Source: Alectoria sarmentosa
Lineage: Eukaryota; Ascomycota; Lecanoromycetes; Lecanorales; Parmeliaceae
DNA: 64,000 nucleotides
Assembly (NCBI GenBank): GCA_009733775.1
Contig: WOGZ01000009.1
Span: 124,001-188,000 of the forward strand
Reading direction: 5' to 3'
In this document: positions 33,301-45,500 of the stretch, piece by piece
Layout of the letters: each line of letters starts with the position of its first letter
How positions within the stretch are numbered: the first letter of the stretch is position 1
Position numbers and translations under genes: made by a program
Notes under the pieces: model-generated
Databases searched by the model: none
Told to the model about the DNA's origin: nothing
The model's input: only the letters and a program-made list of their open reading frames with translations

Positions 33301-36300
33301 ATGGACAGGCGACCATCTCACTGTGGAGTACTGGAGTCAGAAGACCGGCTCGAGCAACCACCAGCAGCAGGGCGACCTTGTTGCCAGCAATGAGAAACCT
33401 CGAAGATATCCCCACTTTTTTATGCACGGTGCCTTCAACCAGTATGGCTACGACTCCGGACTTTCTGAGACAATGGTACAAAATAGCTCTGGTGTTTGGG
33501 AATGGGATTTCATGACAGAATGGCCAAATGACTTTCAAGTCAACGTTTGGGGCTCAAACCCTAACGGCCAACCTGACCTCACACGAGCATTTGGAGATGT
33601 TGACGGAGACGGGGTTCTGGACCTACTCTCTCCAGTGTCCTTGCTCAAGAACGTTGTTGAAATCAACGACTACCCTCCTTCGCCGCACGTTGCCTACCGA
33701 GTTGGCGTAAATGACGCCGACCTCCGTTTTACAGTGGTGCCTATCGGTTCACGGGCAAGGCAAGCCGCAATTTACTGCCTGCTCATTGCGATACCCATCC
33801 TCACGAGCTGTCTCGGCGTGTGGATGTACCTGTGGGTCTTTTACGATGTCAAACTCAACAAAGTGGGCAGGTCTGAAAAAGTGGGCATCCTCCCTATTGC
33901 CATGAAAGAGAAGATGCACGGCCATCTCTCGAAGCTCCCAGATAACGCCTCGGCATTCTTTAAAAAGCCAGACAGTGAACAACCTAGTGTCTTGGTTAAC
34001 GCAAACCGGAAGACCATATTGATCGCAACTATGGAATATGATATCGACGACTGGGATATCAAGATCAAGATTGGTGGCCTGGGAGTTATGGCTCAGACAA
34101 TGGGCAAGCATCTGCAACATCAAGATTTGATCTGGGTAGTCCCTTGCGTGCAAGGGATAGATTATCCTGAGGATCAACGTGCAAAGCCCATAACAATAAC
34201 CATCCTCGAACAAGAGTATACTATCCAAGTGCAATATCACCATCTGAGGAACATCACCTATGTCCTATTGGATGCCCCTGTCTTTCGCCAGCAAACAAAA
34301 GCGGATCCTTACCCGGCCCGAATGGACGACATCGACAGTGCTGTATACTATTCAGCCTGGAACCAATGTATCGCGGAGGCTATGCGCCGCTTTCCCATCG
34401 ACCTCTACCACATCAATGACTATCATGGCGCTGTCGCGCCCCTGCATTTGCTTCCGCGTGTCATACCCTGCTGCTTGTCTCTCCATAACGCAGAGTTCCA
34501 GGGTCTATGGCCTGTGCGAACCCCATCGGAATTCGACGAAGTCTGCAAAATCTATAACTTAAGGCCCGAGGTCGTCAGCGACTATGTTCAGTTTGGCGAG
34601 GTCTTCAATCTCCTCCATGCGGGAGCAAGCTACCTCCGTGTATGGCAGAAAGGATATGGTGCCGCTGGCGTGTCTGAGAAGTACGGCAAACGGTCCTTCG
34701 CAAGGTATCCAATCTTATGGGGTCTTGACAAGGTTGGGAGTCTGCCAAATCCGGACCCCACTGATACCGAAGGCTGGGACAAACAACTTCCAGATATCAA
34801 AAGTATCACCGTGGATGAGACTTTCGAAGCCAGCAGAGGCGCTCTCAAGCGCCAGGCTCAAGAATGGGCAAACCTGGCAACAGACCCTGACGCAGAACTG
34901 TTTGTATTCGTAGGCCGCTGGTCGGTTCAAAAGGGAGTCGACCTTATTGCCGACGTGTTCCCGGCCATCCTGGAAGACCATTCACACGCACAGCTTATTT
35001 GCATAGGACCAGTCATTGATTTACATGGGAGGTTCGCGGCCCTGAAACTGGCCAGATTGATGGAATTATACCCGGATCGAGTGTTCTCCAAGCCAGAGTT
35101 CACTGCGCTTCCTCCGTTCATCTTCAGTGGTGCCGAATTCGCTCTCATACCTTCACGTGATGAGCCATTCGGATTGGTCGCGGTGGAATTTGGTCGGAAA
35201 GGAGCACTTGGTGTTGGTGCTAGGGTGGGTGGTTTGGGGAACATGCCTGGGTAAGTATCCTCTCGTATCCCCATCATCTTTGTCTGTACTACACGGTCAT
35301 GTAATTTGTCAGAGAGCATTCGATGCTTTGAGCAAACAAATCGCCTGCTGTCGCTCTACTATGGAACTATACTGACAAGATCTCATTTTAGATGGTGGTA
35401 CACTATTGAATCAACCACTAGCAAGCATCTGATCAGCCAATTTAAGATGGCAATAGAGGGTGCCTTAGCTTCGAAACAAAGTGTACGGGCTACGATGAGA
35501 GCACGATCAGCAAAACAGCGATTCCCAATTGCACAATGGCAGGAGGATCTGAGCATCATGCAAGAAACAGCGATCAGATTGAATCAGAAAGCAGCATTCA
35601 AGCAGAGAGACAAGATCGCACGTTACTCAGGCACAGTATCCGGCGTGTCTACCCCGTCTCGCATCTTCAGAGGACAATGGAGCATCCCAAATACAGCAAC
35701 GCAGAGTACATTTCCTAGTGGGACAACAACGCGCGCCACGAGTCCAGTCAGGGAAGCCAGAAGCGGCCCACTTTCACTCGGATTGAGGCTCGGACCAGGT
35801 CATGTCCCAACACGCGACATACGGAAACGCAACCGACTCAGCAAATCACGCGCCGGGTCCAGGACTCCTTCAATTGGCCCTCGATCAGGCAGAAGCACTT
35901 CTACGAATACTGCTGCCAATACGTCTGCAAACACTGCCGCGAACAGTCGAGTCGGCAGTCGAGCTTCCAGCCCCGTGGGCATGGGACGCTTCAGACGTAG
36001 AAGCAGAAGCAGAGTTGCAGACGACCATACACTGTCGACAACCGAGCACGCTCCAGACATGCCTCCATTACCTGAGGATGTGACGTCGGCAGGTGGCCGT
36101 AGAATGTCCCGATTCACTGAAGGCGCCCACGAAGACATAATGACGGACCCCAACGACCAGCCCAGTCAAGGCGACGTTCAAAGATTCGACTTTGGGAACC
36201 CAGCTGGAAATAGTGCACCACGTCAAATCACTAGTGGGAGCAACACGCCTCGTGGAGCTAGGACGCCTCGTGCGAACAGCACCCGGCGTAACAGTATGAG

Positions 36301-38441
36301 CGGAGACGACTACGAGACCGACCTGACTGACGTGGATGAAAGAACCGTGGACGAATACATTCTGAGCCCCGAAGAGCAGGAATCCAGTCGGAGAGATCGT
36401 AGGTTGGCGCGACTGAAATCGTCTTTCGCAGCTCATCAGGCCGGCCATGCGCCAGACGGCGGAGCTTCTCTACAGATACCGACCCTTGTGTCTCGGCCTG
36501 CTTCACTGGGTTCTACCGACTCCTCAGGTTCTTCGCCACCTGGTACACCCCGACCTGAACAAGCTCTCATCGAGTCAGTCTCTGGCAGCAGCTCATCAGG
36601 GAATCTTGATGAAGCTCCTCTCGCACCTTCGGCCAACTACCTGAGCCTCGGCTCAGTCTTGCAGGGTAAGAAGGATTACAAGCTTCAGAGTGTGGAACCA
36701 TTCTTCACTGATCCTACTGGACTATACTACAACGCATTCGAAAAGAAACTTGAGAAATTGAATGGCAAATCATCTGAGGGGCCTCTTTGTATCGAAGATT
36801 ATCTAACCTCGAGCGAGAAAGACTGGTTCAATAGGTTCCGAAATGTCAAGATGGGCAAGTCGGCGGCGGCGTCCCCAGCCTCGTCCGTCTTCCGACTACC
36901 GCTCATAAACGAGAGAATGGTCCCTTCTGCTGCTACCTCGACTGTGGAATTGGAACATTTTGACGCCCACAACAACGCGCATGAGCAATACCTTTTGAAC
37001 GATGATTACAAGCCTCCTACACGAATTAAGAAGTTGCTTCTCAGGAGAATTGGCGAGTGGCCTCTGTACTCCTTTGTGCTTGCATTCGTAAGTCAAACCT
37101 TCTGCTCTCTTAATAAGCTTGGGCTGATCTCTACTACCAGGGTCAAATCATCGCAGCGAATTCCTATCAAATCACTCTACTCACAGGTGAGGTCGGTCAG
37201 GCAGCAGAGAAGCTCTACATCATCGCCTCCATATATCTTGCCTCCTCAATCATTTGGTGGGTATTGTTCCGCACATGCAAATCCGTCTATGTGCTTGCTA
37301 CGCCATTTGCCTTCTACGGCCTAGCCTTTTTCCTCCTAGGATTAGCACCATATGCTGCAACGACAGTCAGCCGCGGTTGGGTACAGAACGCCGCAACGGC
37401 ATTCTACGCCATGGCTTCCTCAAGCGGTGCTTTCTTTTTCTCTCTCAATTTCGGCAGCGAAGGTCCGATCCCCTCTCCAGGCCTCCAAACCCTGCTCTCA
37501 CTAACAAACCTCTAGGTAGCGTCCCAGTAGCAACATGGGCCTTCCGAGCCTGCGCCATCCAAGGATCCCAACAAATATACGTTGTTTTCCTCTGGTTTTG
37601 GGGCTCCCAATTAACAGACCAGACTGTCAACGGCATAGTCTCAGCCAACCTCGCCATCTACGGCCCTCTGCTGACCGCGATCGCTACGCCTATTGCTATC
37701 TTACTCTGGGTCATCGGCATAGCCTTATTTCTTGGTCTTCCAGATTACTATCGTCAAGCACCAGGCCAAATTCCAAGTTTCTACAAATCGGTCATGCGCC
37801 GCAAGATTGTGCTTTGGTTCTTCGTTACCGTTATCATCCAGAATTTCTTCCTGTCAGCACCATACGGACGTAATTGGCGATACCTTTGGAGCTCCGTTCA
37901 TGCACCAACGTGGACGATCGTTCTTCTTGTCTTCGGGTTCTTCGTGGGTGTTTGGGCTTTCTTGCTGGGTATCTTCTCAAGGGCTTCGTTGCGTCATTCG
38001 TGGATTATACCTATGTTTGCAGTCGGCCTCGGCGCACCTCGCTGGTGTCAGATGCTGTGGGCTACTTCAGGTATGGGGTCGTGGGTACCGTGGGCTGGCT
38101 CACCACTTGCTGGTGCTCTAGCAGGAAGAAGTCTTTGGCTCTGGCTCGGAACCCTAGACGCGATCCAAGGTGTCGGCTTCGGTATGATCCTGCTTCAAAC
38201 GCTGACTCGATTCCATGTCGTCTTCGCCTTGGTGTGCGCACAAGTCCTGGGATCTGTCGCCACCATTGTCGCTCGCGCCTGCGCTCCTGATGCCACTGGT
38301 CCCGGCCCAATATTCCCAAATCTGGCCCTAAGTCTGCATGGTCTAAAAGAAGCATGGTTCTGGATCGGATTAATCGCGCAAATCATCGTGTGTGCAGGCT
38401 TCTTCCGCTGGTTCAGGAAGGAGCAGTTGACGAAGCCTTGA
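30313..38441 (+). CDS. AGS1: Alpha-1,3-glucan synthase
   Basis: Makes cell-wall alpha-1,3-glucan at the plasma membrane. Eight exons (30313-30475, 30523-31024, 31080-31330, 31385-31509, 31562-35250, 35392-37087, 37141-37462, 37516-38441) give 2557 aa. The order is: signal peptide; extracellular alpha-amylase-like domain (about 60-560; DRFVNGDP, LDIDGFRIDKGQQV, LEWGEEQAYY); a membrane span at about 1080-1105; a cytosolic GT5 glycogen-synthase-like domain from 1160 to about 1600 (KIKIGGLGVMAQTM, LFVFVGRWSVQKGVDLI, PSRDEPFGLVAVEFGRKG, WWYTIEST); a long Ser/Arg/Thr-rich segment; and a C-terminal multispan region (2130-2557) thought to export the polymer. The 141-nt intron 5 lies in the GT5 domain. 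Intron 7 uses a weak GTCCGA donor but is needed to join FGSEG to SVPVATW. No amylase-type helper genes lie beside it. Confidence 0.93.
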
Positions 38442-39764
38442 GGCTGGGTTGATATAGACGGTGTTGGTGGTGGAAAGGAAAAATTGGGGTGGGAAGGCCC
38501 CGGAGTACCAAGTTGGATTTACGGCAGAGCTCTTACAAGTTCTTCGGGTACACAGAAGGAAGAATGGATGGGAGGATTGTACACAAACGGATTCGAAATC
38601 AATGGCATATGATAATTACAAAGTATAGACGTGGGAGGAGACACATGTCGTTTATCGATGTGGTGTCAAGTATTTAGAGATAGATGGATTGGTCGTTGGA
38701 TGTAAATATTTCAGTCAGTCATTCAATTAGACGAGACTCGGACATAATTCATTACATGTTGCATCTCATTGTTAGATACTTGACTGCCATGTACAATACA
38801 TTTATCAATGGGGAGCACGGCCATTCACGGTGCCGTATCACTCATCTCATGGAGCAAAGTACCATCAATAGCATGACTCCCCGTCCATGGGAAACGTCGT
38901 CGCCTATGGTACACACATTTTCTTGACAGCCCCAACAACAGCATCAACGCAGCAGTCCTCGCCAGCTATAATTACAATCTAACAATCTCCTTCGAACTCG
39001 TCTGTGTGAACGAGGCAAGGACGGACCTCCTTCCTCCCCTTCGGATTGTGGTCTTTTCCGCTAACCCTCCTCCTCTTCATTATTTATTATATTGGACTAT
39101 TCTCCATCTTACTTGAACCATCTACACACACTTCACTTCACTTTTCTCTTGCCTGCGCATGCGCATCTCTCTTGAGGAGTTTTTCAATCATCCTTTTTCT
39201 TTTTCTTTCTTTTAAAAGGATAGGAGGTCATCTGGTCGATTTGATTCGTGTATTATTTTTTTGATGATTTAGGTCGACGAATAGCAACGAGGATTATATT
39301 AGCAGAGTAATTAGCTGGCAATTGGTCTTCTTTCTGTCCGTCCCTACTTATGTATGAATAAGGTGTACGGTCCATAGGAAGACGTGTTGTGCATGGGAGG
39401 GTAACGTACTGTTGGTGGGTATTTGGCCCATGAAATGAGTGATACGGCAACCGTGAGAAAGGATAGTCCCCATGAATAACCGCATCATTCATTCGTGGGG
39501 GGAGACACGTTGCTCATGGGCAAGGATACCCCAACAAGGACATGCGACATTGTTGTACACAGACGTACCTCGAGTGAGAAATGCAAGGCGATTACAAGCG
39601 CTTGTTGCAAGAAGCGGAGGCAATATTGAGTTTACGAATTATTCAGGATACTGCAGCTGCGGTATGATACAAGTCTTGATTCAAACTAATGACTGCCACT
39701 GCCACTGCAATGACACGCCTCCAAGAAGCTCGAAATTAGGTAGAAATAGGCATCCGTCCCCACA
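38442..39764. other. Convergent intergenic region
   Basis: About 1.3 kb between the glucan synthase stop and the stop of the DUF3292 gene. A pyrimidine-rich patch lies at 39040-39230. Frames are short and unsupported. Confidence 0.4.
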
Positions 39765-42043
39765 TCACCAACTCTCCCACTTCTGCCCGCCCATAGCCAC
39801 CAGCCGATTGAACAGCTCCTCCCTCAACCTTACCGCTGTGACCTTATACGTGTCGCCTTTCTTATCAATAATCTCTAAGCCATCCGCCACCGTCTTGCCC
39901 GTCGCCCATCCAACCACGATTTTCGCTTTCCAGCCCAACCCGCCGACTTTTTTCAGTTCCCTGATATCAGCAACCGGTACTGCGAACCTCGCTGATGCCT
40001 TTTCGGGCTCCAAACCAGAGCCGTCGGAAGATTTAGAGGAGAAGGAGATGGTTGGAACGTCGACGTTCGTGGAGATGTATATCCAGCCTTTGCTACCCTT
40101 GTAGCGTCCCTTGAAGTCGACAGGGCCAGACAGTTCTGGATCATTGGCTTTAGGGAGGACGCCGAGATGGTCTTTAGCGTGCCGAGAGCCAACTATAGCG
40201 CGTGCTTTGTCAATGCCGAACTTAGCCTCTACGCCAGTCTTTGTCGTGCCTTTGAAGAAACCAAGGATATGTTGGCCGTGTTTGTGTTTCTTCTTTTCTT
40301 CGTGGTGCTCGGCTTGCTCTTCGGCGGCTTTTTGGTCGGGGTCTTTGTGTATTGCCTCGTGGATTTCTTCGTTTGATGCGTCGATTGCTAGGTCGTCTCC
40401 GTTCAAGGAGGCGGGCTTGGAAGATGGCGGCTGGTCTGAGCGAGGAGGTGGGGGGATGGGAGCTTTGTTAGCTTCGCCAATACGGAGAAGAGTGATTGTC
40501 AGCTGAGCGTTTGTGGGGACGCCTTTCAGGATTGTGCTAGGGTGTATTAGCTGACCGGTTGGAATATGGGGAAGGGCTAGACATACTTTCTGATCTCAAG
40601 GAGCTTCTGCCAGTGTGGGAACCTCTTATTCAGTAAGTCGAGACCACGCCAGATGAGTGGATCACCAAAGAAACCAAAGCCAATACCGGCGGTGGTCATT
40701 TTCATGAACAAGGCAGACGTGGTGAGCAACCCAACAGCGATAGCCGGAACGAGAACGCCGGCCAGTCTGAGTCTGGGCGCCTCCTGGGGAAAGGGAGGAG
40801 TGGGTGACAGGGCGCTAAGACAGACGTCAGCACCTACACCGAACGTCCCCAGACATCTAGTGAACGTACTTTGCAAATCTCTCCCAACCATCCGCAATAT
40901 CACCAATGACATGCATGACTGGCCTCATCTTCAACCACATCGCCTGCTCCATCGGCTGTTTCGTCTTATCATGATGCGCCTGGGGTTGGTTTCCCTGCGC
41001 ACTCTGCTTCGCCGCAGCAGCGTCGGAGGCAATATTGGTTGGATCAGGGACTGAGTCATTCAATGGATCTGAATCCGGGTCGCCTTGCTCGTGTTTACCG
41101 GCAGCACTGCTAAGGGCGATGGATCCGATGCCAGAGACGAAGTTGTGCGCTTCCTGCTCGACCGCTTCTCCCTTGTATTTCTCAGGTGCTCCAGTAGCAC
41201 TGTCCTTGCTACCTAGCATACCAGCTTGAGGAGTCTGGACGCCACCAGTTTTCGAATTGACCAAAGCCATGGGAACGGGAGGAAATAAGTACGGGCGCGA
41301 AGGAGGGTATACGATAAGGACAATCAAAGTCGTGAACATCAAAGGCATCAGGAAGTTGAAAGCCCAAGCAATGGCATATGCCTGCAATACTTGTCAGCCA
41401 CTGTTTCCGTTAATCAAGGGCAAGAAATCGAAAAGCTCACAGCGCAAAATCCAGCGGTCCTCCTCGGCTCTCTCCAACTCCTCAACCGTGCAACATGTTT
41501 GCCGAAACCCATCATCCCAAGTATCACAGTCATATACAGCCTCTCAACATTGCTCCTCAACTTGTCCGGACTGAACTCATCCTCGTCCACAATATTCAAA
41601 TCCAAGCCTCCCAACAAACGATCATTTGTCGCTTTAACATGATACATCTGCTTATTAAAGCGACGCACCAACGTCCAAAGCTCTTCGTTCGGCAGCTTCG
41701 CCACCAATGGTGAGGGTACATTTGTCGGATGGTCATTCCAACCCATGTCGCGAACCTCGCCCGCTTCGTGGTCTTGCTGGACAGCACCTTTGATATCGTG
41801 ATCAGCACTTTCAATGGCGAGCGCATGGCTGTCGCTGGGAGCGTTTGAAGCAGACGCACTCGATGATGTGGGGGTATTTATCACGGTGCCATTGTCGGGG
41901 CTGCTCGAGGTGGTGGAGGTACGTGTCGCGGGTTCCATGTTTGGCTGGGCGCCGGGCGTGTGATTGATCTCGTTTCGCGGATCTTTGAGGTCGGAGTCTG
42001 GGATGGTTCCACCATCCTTGAAGACGTAGCCTGGCATAGGCAT
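39765..42043 (-). CDS. DUF3292 family membrane protein
   Basis: A fungal family with Pex24/dysferlin-like membrane proteins as its nearest known relatives; biochemical role unknown. Four exons (42043-41441, 41381-40870, 40814-40587, 40536-39765) with introns of 59, 55 and 50 nt give 704 aa. The ATG at 42043 (MPMPGYVFKDGG) was chosen because the frame above it starts only with TTG. A disordered Ser/Thr-rich region is followed by the conserved block PNEELWTLVRRFNKQMYHVK. Hydrophobic segments are FNFLMPLMFTTLIVLIVYP and LAGVLVPAIAVGLLTTSAL. The C-terminal part (about 560-704) reads like a GRAM/PH-type lipid-binding fold: GWIYISTNVDVPTISF, FAVPVADIRELKKVGGLGW, ending QKWESW. A basic His/Lys stretch (EEKKKHKHGQH) precedes it. 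Confidence 0.85.
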
Positions 42044-42534
42044 CGCCGAGGTGATATCTCGGATAGTTACGTCCAATAGCGAGGTGAAAGATGTTGGGAT
42101 TGGAAGGGGGAATCAGGGAATGAATGTTGATGCTAAAATCGGAGGAAAATCGGGACTAGCGTGACGTCACTTTAGCAGTTCATTCTATTAATACATAAAT
42201 AAATTATACTACTGTAGTGGTGCTAGTACCAGCACTCTAGAAATATACTGTAAGTAAAGGTAAGGTACTGGATACTTATTCAGATGACTTTTTGTCATGG
42301 TCAAAATCAACGCTTCCACCTCATACTCGTGACTCTTTCTTCCCTCCATCTGATCTACATGTACATGTAACATGAGTCATCTCACCACCTCCCTCTTCAT
42401 GTCTCTTGAGTGAGTCAACTCCAGGCGCCTTGCTCTATGTTAGTGATAGAAAGCCGCCCTTGAGATACGCAATTCCATCTTCACCAACCTCATCGTTGGA
42501 TGAACCACTCCTCCAAAACCTCTGTCATGATCCA
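42044..42534. other. Intergenic, DUF3292 promoter
   Basis: About 490 bp, AT-rich near 42180-42260 (aataaattatac). No gene seen. Confidence 0.4.
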
Positions 42535-45500
42535 TTATTGTCGTTGAATACAGTCCCATTCATACACTCGTCCATCATCATCTCCTGTGTACACTTTTTG
42601 TGCCATCGGCAGAATTGCAGTGATATCGCTGCCAATGTTGTAACCCGCGTGGTCCAGATGATGCATGCGCTTCACGTGTTCGAGAATGAAAGCACCGTCT
42701 GAAATGGCAATGTTCCAGATCTGAGACCCCATCAGCCCCCAAAGATAGTACTAATGAAGGTATATGAGGCAGCTTACGTTCACAACACCTTTCTTGTGGC
42801 CCGTAAAGATGAGCTTGCGCTCGAGGTACTCGTTCCCAGATCCTTCATAGAAGGCACAAGAGGAGACGGTGTCATCGCCTTCAACGTATATGTTTTGCTC
42901 CAGTATAGCATCGCCATTGAGTGTCCATAATGATACTTCGGGCCCTCGGCAGAGCATGATGTCGCCTGTCACATCATTGATACGAGCACACTGCATATTC
43001 GTTAGCTTCTTCAAGTCTTCAATGGTCTGAAGGCAACTCACCTCGACTGGCTTGCCGGTCGATAATCTGCGCACAAGTTCCAGGCGATTGAGATCCCAAA
43101 GCAACACTTGACCATCAGAAGAAGCAGAGAGCAAAGCACTGAAAGATCGAGACACGGTTAATGTCGTGACAGCAGACCGATGTCCAAACAAGGTAATCTT
43201 GGGCTGCAGGTCAACAGAATTGGCAGTGATGATCAATGTCCAGACAGAGACGGTACAGTCTGAACCTGCCGTCACTAGGGTCTTAGAGTCTGCAAATAGT
43301 ACGAACGTCAGCTGTCCTTGATGGACGTGCTCGAACAAGCCGATGAGCTGTGTTATGTCAGTAGTATTCTGACATTTTGCTATGATGCTTCAGACCTTTT
43401 TCGTATCTGCAGCATAGAATCTGACGCTTCCGTCAAAAAAGCCCCATTCCATGTATTTATCATAAGCTGGGCCGATATTGAGTCGATACGGTACTGAGCA
43501 AATGAGCTTCTCGTGTTTCGGTGAGTATTGTAGGTACGCGATACGGTCATGGGTTTCTGTGAGGACGTCAATGATAAGTGGGGAATGGGGTGATCCTTTC
43601 ACGTACCTATTAGAGGAAACGGCAGACGGGTCAAGCCCTCGACAGCAGTATCCAGCCGCTTCACCTTGTACTTCGAGTCCTCCCGAGCAGGATGTAGCCG
43701 CTGAAACACTTGGTGTGGAGTTTGACCGAAATTGTGGATGATGCCTATGGTCGCCAATCTCTCCACCGGATCGTCGATGGTGTCAAGGTCTTTGGCGCCA
43801 TGATAAGACAAATGGTGGAACACATTCGTTGCCTCCAGAGCAGCTTCTCCGCGTTGCTTCTGTCCAAACACTAGATCAATCCATTGATGCAGATGTCGAC
43901 TGACATGTTCGCTTTCTAAGGCTTCTCGATGCTTCGCAATAAATATCTTCGGATCGCCTTTGGCCCAAAGCGGGAGCTCCACGGTGTCAATCACGGCACC
44001 GCCCTGGCGAGAGCCAAAGTCATAATGATTGTGGTTCAGTAAGAACTCGGACAGATAGAAAAATTCGGGAATCAACTCTCTGACATCGGTCATGTTCTCT
44101 CGTGAGGCTGAGGACCAGGCTTTCTCTATCGAGTAGAACAATCGATCTGGATGGTCGAAGCTGCCACCTTGCAACAAAAGATACGAGTGCACGAACGGCT
44201 GCAGGCGGATGAGATACGATGTCACGATCATTGCGGAGGAGTAGTGAGTGCCATAATGGAAGGGTGGTGATCTCTCATCGCCCATTTCCGCAAAAGACTG
44301 ATAACGGTCTTTGAATTCGGCTTGCCTCCCTGGATCTTGGCATCCCATGGGTTTGGTGAGATCCCGGAAAGTGCGAGGATTGGTAAGGTCAAGTTCCTCG
44401 CTTGTATAATCCGCGAGCACCCAAGGGAAGACAGGATACTGCGTGAGATCGTTAAAAGTACGCCCGGCCATAGTATTGACGAGCATGAGGTAGTGAAAAT
44501 TTGAGATTTCGCCCCTCATCCATTTGCGAGTCGCAGGATTCGCGTTATTCTGCGCGAAAACGCTTGTGAACCTGGAACCAAATGTCTGTACCTCATCGCC
44601 TTGGTTCTTGACCGATTCGATTCTCCACGAGTCCTCGCCAATCGCAGAGTCAGCAGCATGGGTAGCGTTGCCAAGTAGCTTCTGATAAAGCTCATTGCGT
44701 AGATGTGGAGTGTTGGTTGTAAGCAGATAGCTCCGTCCATCTATGAAGAAGACCTCTATGGCTACATCGCGGAATAGAAAGCGTCTTTTGGAGATGCTGA
44801 GAACATCCTCCCAACGCCAGCTTCGCGTTTCGTAGTCTGTCTTCATAGATGGCGCGGAGCGATCACCGGCCTCTCGTCCTGATATCATTTGCAAGTATGC
44901 ATCACGTTCTTCCTGAGGAGCTTGCCAGACATTTACTACCTCGCCATCGGAACGTTGGAAAAGATTATCAAGCAGGTACAGGTGTCCTTTCCCAAGAATG
45001 AGGAGGCCCTCCAATGCCTCAAGCCCAATAATTCTTGATACGTTGTGAACGTGTACAACTTGATCTCCTCGCTGCAAGCTGCGCATGACTTTCCGGTTCT
45101 TGTCCTCGTACTCTTCCGACCCATCCCGCGGATCATCTACCATTTCGAAATCATCATCGGCGTTCGATTCATTCTCTTGCTCGTCCGATGATTTGACGGA
45201 AGTTTCAGCGCTGTGGATCAGACCAGTCTGAGCACTGAGTGCATTCGGTGCTGTGCGTGATTGATCTGGCAGTGAAAGAATGTCTTTGACTGGTGCCTTA
45301 GTTCTGGCAACAGTACTGCGCCGAGGCCTCGTAGGCCCCTGCGATTGTCTCCGCTTCGGTTGATAATCATGCAAATGGGCATCTTTGTCAGCAATGAAGC
45401 GCATCCTCATTCTGTTCCGCCCTTCCGTTTGGTCCAGCTGCCATTTTGGACTGATCATATCATCAAAGACACCGCAAGGTCGGCGAAGCTCCTGGCTCAT

